From contig JAUVUV010000109.1 in NCBI GenBank assembly GCA_030604975.1, positions 1-7,168 of the forward strand: a stretch of DNA of 7,168 bases, written 5' to 3'. Below the pieces are notes generated by a model that saw only the letters and a program-made list of their open reading frames with translations, was not told where the DNA came from and ran no database searches. This DNA is from Candidatus Glassiibacteriota bacterium (lineage in GTDB: Bacteria; Gemmatimonadota; Glassbacteria; GWA2-58-10). Shown here one piece after another: positions 1-5,562 of this stretch; position 1 is the stretch's first letter; the number at the start of each line of letters is the position of its first letter. A program made the position numbers and the translations under genes.

Positions 1-39
1 GCGCAGCGCAACGGCACCTGCCCTGAGAATTTTAACTGA
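1..39 (+). CDS. Possible 3' end of an upstream gene
   Basis: Reading from base 1 gives 12 residues (AQRNGTCPENFN) and then TGA. Nine of the twelve third-codon positions are G or C, as in the real genes of this window, and the sequence turns AT-rich straight after the stop. Another frame stays open to about base 69, but its third positions are not GC-rich. The fragment is too short to name a product, and a chance open stretch cannot be excluded. Confidence 0.3.
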   Translation, partial: AQRNGTCPENFN

Positions 40-268
40 CGAGAGGAAAATATCTATTTTTTTATTTTAAAATGTTTTAGTAAAAAAACTATCAACCAGT
101 CAAGCACCATGATAATTATCTTCGAGTTACGAATATTCGCCGACGCTTTATTTATCGCTATGCGGCTAAAGGGATTCAAGCTGTCTGCCGATATAAAAAT
201 TAAGGTTAATAGCGTTCCAGAGTATGTATACTGGGGGTCAATTATTTTTCAGTCATCGGGAGTTCGAG
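40..268. other. AT-rich intergenic region with no convincing gene
   Basis: This stretch is strongly AT-rich. It contains a low-stability inverted repeat of T and A runs (TTTTTTTA at 57-64 and TAAAAAAA at 81-88). A -10-like TATACT lies at 227-232, about 37 bases before the next start codon, but no good -35 box sits at the right distance. An open frame from 109 to 327 has no ribosome binding site and overlaps the better-supported gene at 269, so it is not called. Confidence 0.5.
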
Positions 269-463
269 ATGCCGATTACAGAGATTCCGAACAGTGGCGC
301 TACTTACCAGGTACAGCCCCTGGATAAAGATCAGGCTTCCCAGCAGGATCAATATAGACGGGGAAAAAAGAATAAATCGGGTAAAAGAGTTAAGAAACAG
401 AATATCCCTTTGGAAAAAGATTCGAGAGCCAAAGGAGGGAGCCGGATTGACCTGGTAGTCTGA
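269..463 (+). CDS. Small basic, probably disordered hypothetical protein (64 aa)
   Basis: The product is not recognised. The ATG at 269 is preceded by GGGAG (258-262) with a six-base spacer, the same arrangement as at the OPT transporter start, so it is preferred over in-frame codons further upstream. The protein begins MPITEIPNSGATYQV. A Gln- and Asp-containing linker follows, then a Lys/Arg-rich middle (about residues 30-56), and it ends GGSRIDLVV. There is no signal peptide, membrane segment or cysteine, and the composition suggests disorder. The hydrophobic ends around a charged middle are reminiscent of small conserved proteins with an IDL/VDL-type C-terminus, but this is an impression and not a family assignment. 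The gene appears to stand alone and is followed by a hairpin terminator 55 bases downstream, which supports its being expressed. Confidence 0.55.
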   Translation: MPITEIPNSGATYQVQPLDKDQASQQDQYRRGKKNKSGKRVKKQNIPLEKDSRAKGGSRIDLVV

Positions 464-517
464 TTAGACCCGGGAAAAAGGACGCAAGAGCAAACAGGAT
501 AAAAATTTTAATCAAAC

Positions 518-552
518 AAAGCCGCTACCAAGAAACGGGGTAACGGCTTTTT
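518..552. terminator. Bidirectional intrinsic terminator
   Basis: A 12-base left arm (518-529, AAAGCCGCTACC) pairs with a right arm (539-550, GGTAACGGCTTT) with one mismatch, across a nine-base loop. On the plus strand a T-run (548-552) follows and would end transcription of the small gene at 269. On the minus strand the complement also ends in a T-rich tail, so the same hairpin can serve the convergent kinase gene whose stop codon is at 582. The location between two convergent genes fits. Confidence 0.75.
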
Positions 553-581
553 GATTTAGTCTTCCGGCCCTGAGCGGGAAT

Positions 582-1205
582 TCATACCAGCCATTGGAGA
601 ACATCACGCAGAACCTCGACCGGCCGTTGGTCTGCGTTTATATAGTGGATCATCTCAGAATTGTAGGTCATCTCGCCGTTGAAATTTTTATCATAGCAGG
701 CAAGAATCCTGGCTGCGTTTTCGAAAAAGATATCGAGCCTGCGGCCTACTGCTTCGGCATCCTGGTCGTCCTTTCGGCCTTCCCTTTGTGCCCGGCCGGT
801 AATCCGGGCCACAGCAACCTCCCTGGCAGCTGTAACGTGCAGCACCCCGCACACCTCGATAAACGGCTCGATCATTTTCGCCTGCTCGACATTACGGGGC
901 AGGCCGTCCAGCAGAAGGTAATCTGTCTCTGGGTTGAAACAGCCATCCTCTACCGCTGATTCGAGGTTTTCCCGGGCAAGGTTCACGGTTGTTTCATCAT
1001 CCACCAACCCGCCTGATTTCATTATCTTATCGATTCGCCGCTCCAGTTCCGAGGCAGTGCCATCCTTTACTCTGGTCATCAGTGCGCGGAACATGTCCCC
1101 GGTGGAAAAATGAAGATAGCCGGGGAGCGTACCTACCGCCTTTGCATTGGTGCCTTTGCCGATACCGTTCGGACCGAATACTAAAAAAGTCTTGAGCCTG
1201 GACAT
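582..1205 (-). CDS. Adenylate kinase-like nucleoside monophosphate kinase
   Basis: A cytoplasmic P-loop kinase that should transfer phosphate between ATP and AMP (or a related NMP). The hallmarks are in order: P-loop GPNGIGKGT (residues 11-19), NMP-binding STGDMFR (34-40), GGLVDDE (65-71), DGLPR (100-104), then RITGR (134-138) and GRKDD (143-147), ending the arginine series at R156. All the arginines expected for phosphate binding have counterparts (R40, R104, R134, R138, R144, R156). The LID between R138 and G143 is of the short type, without the zinc-finger-like insert. The length of 207 residues is normal for the family. The ATG is preceded on its strand by AGGGG with a four-base spacer. 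The gene is isolated and not next to secY, map or ribosomal genes, the usual site of adk, so it may be a second adenylate kinase paralogue. For that reason no symbol is given. UMP/CMP specificity cannot be excluded. Confidence 0.9.
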   Translation of the reverse strand: MSRLKTFLVFGPNGIGKGTNAKAVGTLPGYLHFSTGDMFRALMTRVKDGTASELERRIDKIMKSGGLVDDETTVNLARENLESAVEDGCFNPETDYLLLDGLPRNVEQAKMIEPFIEVCGVLHVTAAREVAVARITGRAQREGRKDDQDAEAVGRRLDIFFENAARILACYDKNFNGEMTYNSEMIHYINADQRPVEVLRDVLQWLV

Positions 1206-1364
1206 TTTTCCCCTATTTTCTTGAAATCCGGTTTACCCTAACCTGAGTCAATCTCTGAGAAGGAGCTGATATTCAATATTTGCAAGGTACAAATTAAGTT
1301 GTCAGCGGATAAAATATTTGCTTTCAGATTAATTTTCAAGAGATATAGTAAAGTGTATTACATG
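1206..1364. other. AT-rich divergent intergenic region with repeated AATATT boxes
   Basis: This is the upstream region of both the minus-strand kinase and the plus-strand RHH gene. AATATTTGC occurs twice (1275-1283 and 1313-1321). TTCAATATT at 1272-1280 is repeated exactly at 1403-1411, near the RHH promoter. These may be extra sites for the RHH regulator, but the base composition makes chance matches likely. No strong minus-strand promoter for the kinase was found. Confidence 0.35.
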
Positions 1365-1393
1365 TTGACAAAAATTAAATAATTGAATATAAT
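1365..1393 (+). promoter_or_regulatory. Consensus housekeeping sigma promoter for the RHH gene
   Basis: TTGACA (1365-1370) and TATAAT (1388-1393) both match the housekeeping sigma-70-type consensus exactly and are separated by the optimal 17 bases. Transcription would start near 1400, leaving a leader of about 42 bases before the TTG start codon at 1442. Such an exact match suggests strong basal activity, which usually needs a repressor to control it. Confidence 0.85.
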
Positions 1394-1411
1394 GCAATAT
1401 ATTTCAATATT
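1382..1411. promoter_or_regulatory. Candidate operator overlapping the -10 box and start site
   Basis: ATTGAATATA (1382-1391) faces TATATTTCAAT (1398-1408), an inverted repeat that is exact apart from one inserted T. It covers the -10 element and the predicted start of transcription. CAATAT also occurs directly repeated at 1395-1400 and 1405-1410, one helical turn apart, the kind of spacing RHH dimers use to bind side by side. Binding here would block RNA polymerase. The link to the RHH protein encoded just downstream is inference from position. Confidence 0.45.
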
Positions 1412-1441
1412 ATTTTCATCGACCTGTTTAAGGAGGGCACC

Positions 1442-1621
1442 TTGTCCGAGAGCAAAACTCAAATAACAACGTATATCCTCGTAAGTCAGAAAGAAAGACT
1501 GAAAGACCTGTCAAACAGAACCAGGGTGCCTATCAGTGAATACCTGCGCGAGGGTATCGACCTGGTTCTGGACAAGTATCGTGAAGAAGTGCAAAGCCAA
1601 AAATATTTACAATTTGAATAG
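1442..1621 (+). CDS. Ribbon-helix-helix (CopG/Arc-type) DNA-binding protein
   Basis: This 59-residue protein starts at TTG, placed five bases after a full AGGAGG (1431-1436). The order of elements is that of a ribbon-helix-helix domain. There is a polar N-terminus, then a beta strand (QITTYILV, residues 7-14), helix A (SQKERLKDLSNRT, 15-27), a turn with RVPI, and helix B (SEYLREGIDLVLDKY, 32-46). A short charged tail follows. Such proteins dimerise through the strand, which enters the major groove; Q7, T9 and Y11 would point to DNA. The domain fills the protein, so it is a pure regulator, possibly an antitoxin. Two small genes follow on the same strand with no terminator between, and the promoter region carries a candidate operator, so autoregulation of the cluster is likely. 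No toxin of a known family (RelE, MazF, PIN) is visible beside it. Confidence 0.85.
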   Translation: MSESKTQITTYILVSQKERLKDLSNRTRVPISEYLREGIDLVLDKYREEVQSQKYLQFE

Positions 1622-1647
1622 CACTTTCACCAGCGAGGATTATGGTG

Positions 1648-1653
1648 TATAAT
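1648..1653 (+). promoter_or_regulatory. Possible -10 box (TATAAT) upstream of the 85-aa gene
   Basis: An exact TATAAT lies in the 84-base gap after the RHH gene, 52 bases before the next start codon. The matching -35 position holds TTTCAC, a poor match, and the preceding TG lies one base too close for a true extended -10. It may be a weak internal promoter or a coincidence in AT-rich DNA. Confidence 0.3.
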
Positions 1654-1705
1654 TAGTGCGAGATTACCGCTTGCCAATCCACAAATCAAGCCAGGAGGTT
1701 TTCCA

Positions 1706-1963
1706 ATGCAAGAATTCAACGACTTGATAACCCATCTTGAGCAAAAGTTATCAACGGTTAAGGTAGTACATGACCTTCTTTATGCCAAGATGGGGGACGA
1801 GGTTGCCGACAGTGACAAGGATACAATCGTGCATTTCAGGGCCAGCGAGGTGGAAAACCTTCTCATAACCTTAGAAACATTTGTCGAGGAACAGGACGCT
1901 CTGATCCAGGATTTTATTGAGAGCCATCGCAAGAAAACCCGTCTGGAACAGATATCGAAGTAA
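1706..1963 (+). CDS. Small helical hypothetical protein (85 aa)
   Basis: The family is not recognised. The ATG follows AGGAGG (1693-1698) with a seven-base spacer, one of the best ribosome binding sites in the window, so translation is likely. The protein appears all-helical. A first amphipathic helix covers about residues 2-30 (LITHLEQKLSTVKVVHDLLYAKM), then comes an acidic, Asp-rich loop (GDEVADSDKD). A long second helix runs from about 45 to 80 with regularly spaced hydrophobic residues (VENLLITLETFVEEQDALI) and a basic end (HRKKTRLEQISK). This would suit a helical hairpin that pairs with itself or with a partner. There is no signal peptide, membrane segment, cysteine or catalytic motif. 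It lies 84 bases after the RHH gene and 46 before the 87-aa gene, so a shared transcript is plausible. Confidence 0.75.
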   Translation: MQEFNDLITHLEQKLSTVKVVHDLLYAKMGDEVADSDKDTIVHFRASEVENLLITLETFVEEQDALIQDFIESHRKKTRLEQISK

Positions 1964-1997
1964 TTTTATGTTTCTTTTTGCCCTCAAGGCTCAAACT

Positions 1998-2002
1998 CGG
2001 AG
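1998..2002 (+). promoter_or_regulatory. Ribosome binding site that sets the start at 2010
   Basis: CGGAG sits seven bases before the ATG at 2010. Earlier in-frame ATGs at 1917 and 1968 have no purine-rich site at a useful distance. The first would also overlap the preceding gene. Confidence 0.5.
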
Positions 2003-2009
2003 CAATCCG

Positions 2010-2273
2010 ATGAAGATTAAAAAAGGATTACCTCCTAGGTTCCTACCTGTAAGGAAAGATCTCCAGCCCCTGGTTAAAAAGATGCACCAGCTCAATCCAA
2101 ACGACCTGAGAGAGCTGGAGGCTTTTATGGACTACCTGCAAAAGGGAGCGGAAGAGTTTTCCGGGACCGAGCCTGATGAAAAAAACTCTTCAAAAATTTA
2201 CGAATTCATGAATGGAGGTCTCGAGAAAGAAGAAAACTCCGGAAGTAATATCCCTGACGCTGAAGCATTATAA
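2010..2273 (+). CDS. Small hypothetical protein (87 aa) with LNPxDLRELxxFMDYL helix
   Basis: The family is not recognised. The start at 2010 is chosen because of its ribosome binding site and because the resulting N-terminus (MKIKKGLPPRFLPVRKDLQPL) reads naturally; the ATG at 1968 would add 14 residues. The N-terminal 20 residues are basic and proline-containing. Residues 20-50 form one or two amphipathic helices with LVKKMHQLNPNDLRELEAF and then MDYLQKG. That segment resembles the 'L(S/N)xxDLxELxxFxxYL' helices found in small antitoxin-like and HTH-associated proteins, but the resemblance is only a pattern. The C-terminal third (EEFSGTEPDEKNSS onward) is acidic and probably flexible, ending in IPDAEAL. 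There are no membrane segments, cysteines or catalytic motifs. As last gene of the small cluster it may act with the 85-residue protein or the RHH regulator. Confidence 0.65.
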   Translation: MKIKKGLPPRFLPVRKDLQPLVKKMHQLNPNDLRELEAFMDYLQKGAEEFSGTEPDEKNSSKIYEFMNGGLEKEENSGSNIPDAEAL

Positions 2274-2331
2274 AGCTCGCCGGCTTATCTTTTCACAGCT
2301 TTGCTTTTGAAAAAACTCCCGCCTGTACCGT

Positions 2332-2350
2332 GAAAAACGATTTTTCTTTT
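2332..2350 (+). terminator. Weak hairpin and T-run after the small-gene cluster
   Basis: GAAAAA (2332-2337) pairs with TTTTTC (2341-2346) and the sequence continues with further Ts. The stem has only one G-C pair and a three-base loop, so it would be a poor intrinsic terminator. It is listed because it lies in the 245-base gap that separates the small genes from the transporter operon. Confidence 0.2.
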
Positions 2351-2439
2351 TTCTAATCCCTTATAACAATGTCATCAGATCAATAACTGGCAGAATCAAT
2401 ATGTCCTAAATGGGCTATCTTTATTCTTGCGCTGACCCC

Positions 2440-2469
2440 TTGTAACCGGCTATTTTCAAGCTTTATATT
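2440..2469 (+). promoter_or_regulatory. Candidate promoter of the OPT-aminopeptidase-Memo operon
   Basis: TTGTAA (2440-2445, four of six consensus bases) and TATATT (2464-2469, five of six) are 18 bases apart. Transcription would start near 2476, about 43 bases before the transporter start codon. No regulator site or riboswitch-like fold is evident in the leader. Confidence 0.4.
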
Positions 2470-2518
2470 TTAGATGACTTTCCGGAAGTCAGCCTGAAAC
2501 ATCATTCGGGAGACTTTG

Positions 2519-4558
2519 ATGAGCGACAAGGATTTTAAGCCCTTCGTTCCAGCAGAAACCGGTCTTAAGGAATTTACTGTGCGCGCGGTATTGCTCGGCC
2601 TGGGGATGGCGATAATTCTCGGATCGGCCAATGCATACCTGGGCATGAAAGCAGGCATGACCGTTTCTGCGACTTTTCCAGCCGCAGTGGTGGCGATGGC
2701 CGTCCTGCGGATATTTCGCGGATCGATTTTGGAGGAGAATATTTGCCGGACTACCGCCTCGGTAGGCGAGGCGCTTGTGGCCGGGGCCATCTTTACCCTT
2801 CCGGCGTTTCTGATCGCCGGGGTCTGGGATGAGCTCAACTACTTCGACTGCACCATGATCATGCTTGTCGGCGGCATCCTCGGAGTCCTTTTCGTGATTC
2901 TTCTGCGAAGGCCGCTGGTGGAGGAGGCAGGACTCCCTTTTCCGGAATCGAAAGCCTGCGCTGAGGTGGTCAAAGCCGGACAACATGGGGCTACCGGGGC
3001 CAAGTATGTTTTCGGGGCAATGGGTCTGGCAGCGTTTTTCGAATTTTTCAAGAACGCCAACGGTATCCGGCTGATCAGGGAACATGCCACCGTCTTCTGG
3101 CCGTTCAAGACAAGCCACATGGATCTTTTTCCCGGAGGTGCTGCCTCAAGCGCCGGCACGTACGAGGGCGGACTTCTCGTCCAGAGCCCGGGGGCCTCTC
3201 CGGCACTAGTCGGGGTGGGGTATATCATCGGCTTGCGGCTGGCCAGCTGGGTCTTTGCCGGCGGCGTGCTCGGCTGGCTGGTGTTTAACCCTCTGGCGAT
3301 ATTTTTCAATCCCTCGCTCGAGGTCTACAGCAAGGCGGGGATGTCCTGGCTGGATATCGCTAACAGCGTCTGGAGTACCCAGGTGCGCCCTTTTGCGGTA
3401 GGTGCTATGCTTGTTGCCGCTTTTTACACTCTCAGCCGGATGCGTAAGCCCCTGGTCGATGGTATCAGCAAGGCACTCAGGGATTTCCGCCGTAGCCAAA
3501 CCGGCGATTTCAAACCCAACCGCCTGGAACTGGACCTGAATTTCAAGTGGGTCGCTATCGGTGTAATCTTCCTTGTCATCCCGATCACCCTTCTCTACTG
3601 GCATTTCACCGGTTCTTTGACCAGCGCGCTTGTCGCCGCGGTGGTAATGACTATCGCCGGATTCCTGTTCAGCGCTGTGGCAGGCTACCTGGTCGGCCTG
3701 ATCGGCGGCTCGAACAACCCGATCAGCGGGTTGACTCTCTCGACCCTGATCGTGGCGGCGGTGCTGATGGTCTGGCTCGGCACTACCGGTACCCAGGGTA
3801 TAGCCGCTGTACTGGGGGTGGCTGGAGTTGTCTGCTGTACTGCAGGCGTGGCCGGGGATATGCTCCAGGACCTCAAAGTCGGCCATATCCTGGGAGGAAC
3901 CCCACGGCGCATGGAACTTGCCGAAATCCTCGGGGTAATCGCCGCTGCTCTGGTGCTTACATTCCCCCTGATCCTGCTTCACAATTCAACCCCCGGCGGG
4001 ATCGGCGGGCCGGAACTCCCCGCTCCACAGGCAGGACTAATGGCGTTGATGGCCAAGGGCATCGTAGGCGGGGACATGGCCTGGCCGCTGGTTTTCATGG
4101 GAGGATTTTTCGCTCTCGCCCTAATCCTGCTCGGCGGGGGATCGCCGATGCTCGTGGCCGTTGGGATGTATCTTCCCCTGTACACCACTTTCGCAATCTT
4201 TGTTGGTGGACTGATAAAGTACCTGCTCGAGTTCCGGCTACGCAAAAAGGAAGAAAAGGTAAAGCAGGCTGCGGATAACAACGGGCTGCTGCTGGCGAGC
4301 GGGTTTGTCGCCGGGGAAAGCCTGACCGCGGTGTTCCTGGCCGGGCTGGTCTACCTGCAGATCAATTTCACCAAAAGCCCCATTTACCACCACACTGTGG
4401 AAGTCGGCGACAGGCCTGTGTCCGCCTGGTACCAGGCGTATCTCGACAGCGCGGGATGGCTGATGCCCTGGCTCGGGCTGATAATTTTCATCTCTCTGCT
4501 CTATGTGCTGATCACTATACCGAGCCGTAAGGCACGGGAAGCCGAGCAAGGGGAATAA
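2519..4558 (+). CDS. OPT family oligopeptide transporter
   Basis: An integral inner-membrane transporter of the OPT superfamily, predicted to bring short peptides into the cell by cation symport; some relatives carry metal chelates instead. ATG 2519 has GGGAG six bases upstream; the TTG just before it is less likely. The 679-residue length is typical of prokaryotic members. Family motifs are clear: NAYLGMKAGMTVSATFPAA (38-56), GLPFPESKACAEVVKAG (138-154), GGSNNPISGLTLSTL (396-410), DMLQDLKVGHILGGTPRR (447-464), GGGSPMLVAVGMYLPL (539-554) and LLASGFVAGESL (591-602). Hydrophobic segments recur along the whole length, consistent with the 12-16 spans of the family. A basic cytoplasmic loop lies near 305-345 and a charged loop near 572-587. 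The C-terminus is short and charged. It heads an operon with an aminopeptidase 37 bases downstream, which favours peptides as cargo. Confidence 0.93.
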   Translation: MSDKDFKPFVPAETGLKEFTVRAVLLGLGMAIILGSANAYLGMKAGMTVSATFPAAVVAMAVLRIFRGSILEENICRTTASVGEALVAGAIFTLPAFLIAGVWDELNYFDCTMIMLVGGILGVLFVILLRRPLVEEAGLPFPESKACAEVVKAGQHGATGAKYVFGAMGLAAFFEFFKNANGIRLIREHATVFWPFKTSHMDLFPGGAASSAGTYEGGLLVQSPGASPALVGVGYIIGLRLASWVFAGGVLGWLVFNPLAIFFNPSLEVYSKAGMSWLDIANSVWSTQVRPFAVGAMLVAAFYTLSRMRKPLVDGISKALRDFRRSQTGDFKPNRLELDLNFKWVAIGVIFLVIPITLLYWHFTGSLTSALVAAVVMTIAGFLFSAVAGYLVGLIGGSNNPISGLTLSTLIVAAVLMVWLGTTGTQGIAAVLGVAGVVCCTAGVAGDMLQDLKVGHILGGTPRRMELAEILGVIAAALVLTFPLILLHNSTPGGIGGPELPAPQAGLMALMAKGIVGGDMAWPLVFMGGFFALALILLGGGSPMLVAVGMYLPLYTTFAIFVGGLIKYLLEFRLRKKEEKVKQAADNNGLLLASGFVAGESLTAVFLAGLVYLQINFTKSPIYHHTVEVGDRPVSAWYQAYLDSAGWLMPWLGLIIFISLLYVLITIPSRKAREAEQGE

Positions 4559-4595
4559 GGAGCTGCTCAATCATAATTTTTAACCGAGGTTTGTG

Positions 4596-5552
4596 ATGAG
4601 TACCGTTCAAGAAGCGGCAATGAACGCCATGGCCGGCTGCATGGCTGTGAAAAAAGGTGAAAGCGTGCTGGTTATCTGCGATGCTCCGCTGCGCAAAATC
4701 GGTTTCGCACTCTGGAATGCGGCTAAAGAACTCGACGCGGAGGTGATGCTGCTTGAGATAATCCCCCGCAGCAGGCACGGCGAAGAGCCGCCTCCTGTTG
4801 TGGCCGGGATTATGAAAGCGGTTGATGTGCTGCTCTGCCCCACAAGCTTCTCACTCACTCACACCGAGGCCAGGCGCGCCGCCACCAGGGCCGGTGTGCG
4901 GGCGGCAACCTTGCCGGGAATTACCGAAGACTGCATGAAACGGACCCTCACCGCTGACTACAATAAAATCGCCTCCCTTAGCGAAAAATTTGCCAAAGTG
5001 CTTAGTGGAGGCAAGCATGCCAGAGTCACCTCTCCGGCAGGCACGGATATCGAGTTCTCAATCCAAGGCAGAGTTGCACTTGCGGACACCGGCCTGGTTC
5101 ACAAACCCGGCGATATGAGCAACCTCCCTGCCGGTGAAGCATTCCTGGCCCCGGTAGAGAGAACCGCTGAAGGCGTGATGGTTTTCGAGGCAGCGGTTGC
5201 CGGTGTTGGTAAGCTCGGTGAAGAAAAGATCAGGATCAAGGTCGAGGAGGGCTACGCTGTAGAAATTACCGGTAGAGCGCACGCCCGGAAACTGGAGGAA
5301 ATGCTCGAACCGCACGGACGCGACGCTTACAATATCGCCGAACTCGGTATCGGTACAAATGATAAGGCGATAATAAGCGGTAAAATCCTCGAGGATGAAA
5401 AAATCCTCGGCACGGTTCACCTGGCCCTGGGCGACAACAAGTCCATGGGCGGCAAAGTGGGTGTCTCAAGTCATCTGGACGGGCTGATCCTTAAACCCTC
5501 GGTCTGGATCGACGGCGAAAGAATCATAGAAGACGGCAAGCTTTTGATCTGA
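4596..5552 (+). CDS. M29-like metallo-aminopeptidase
   Basis: A cytoplasmic metalloenzyme of the leucyl aminopeptidase/M29 (AmpS/PepS-related) group, expected to remove N-terminal residues from peptides using two metal ions. The 318-residue length is shorter than classical M29 enzymes (about 410) but fits the compact relatives. The N-terminal half is an alpha/beta domain (KKGESVLVICDAPLRKIG at 19-36). The C-terminal half carries the predicted metal ligands: E181 in NLPAGEAF, E249 in NIAELGIGTN, H275 in GTVHLALGD, and H293 with D295 in SSHLDGLI. The spacing E181-E249 and the HxD pair agree with M29. ATG 4596 follows GAGG (4586-4589) with a six-base spacer; the GTG one codon upstream is less likely. 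It lies between a peptide transporter and a Memo protein, so degradation of imported peptides is the natural role. The same fold includes NicX-type 2,5-dihydroxypyridine dioxygenase, so a non-peptidase activity cannot be fully ruled out. Confidence 0.85.
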   Translation: MSTVQEAAMNAMAGCMAVKKGESVLVICDAPLRKIGFALWNAAKELDAEVMLLEIIPRSRHGEEPPPVVAGIMKAVDVLLCPTSFSLTHTEARRAATRAGVRAATLPGITEDCMKRTLTADYNKIASLSEKFAKVLSGGKHARVTSPAGTDIEFSIQGRVALADTGLVHKPGDMSNLPAGEAFLAPVERTAEGVMVFEAAVAGVGKLGEEKIRIKVEEGYAVEITGRAHARKLEEMLEPHGRDAYNIAELGIGTNDKAIISGKILEDEKILGTVHLALGDNKSMGGKVGVSSHLDGLILKPSVWIDGERIIEDGKLLI

Positions 5553-5553
5553 A

Positions 5554-5557
5554 GAGG
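5554..5557 (+). promoter_or_regulatory. Ribosome binding site supporting the TTG start at 5563
   Basis: GAGG lies directly after the aminopeptidase stop and five bases before TTG 5563. The next in-frame ATG (5644) would remove 27 residues from the N-terminal domain and has no good site. Confidence 0.6.
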
Positions 5558-5562
5558 CAAAT

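Noticed and set aside
109..327. Open frame of 72 residues in the left intergenic region
   Set aside because: It has no ribosome binding site, lies mostly in AT-rich DNA and overlaps in another frame the better-supported gene starting at 269.
594..959. Plus-strand open frames opposite the kinase gene (594-959 and 989-1195)
   Set aside because: The minus-strand frame has a complete set of adenylate kinase motifs, so these are antisense shadows.
1917..2009. N-terminal extension of the 87-aa gene from an ATG at 1917
   Set aside because: It would overlap the 85-aa gene by 47 bases, lacks a ribosome binding site and adds an atypical sequence; the start at 2010 has CGGAG at the right distance.
2489..3982. 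Long minus-strand open frames opposite the OPT gene
   Set aside because: The plus-strand protein shows clear OPT motifs throughout; the antisense frames are proline-, arginine- and histidine-rich shadows created by GC-rich third positions.
3547..4278. Plus-strand 243-residue open frame inside the OPT gene
   Set aside because: It is a frame-shifted shadow with very high Arg, Gly and Pro content and no motif of its own.
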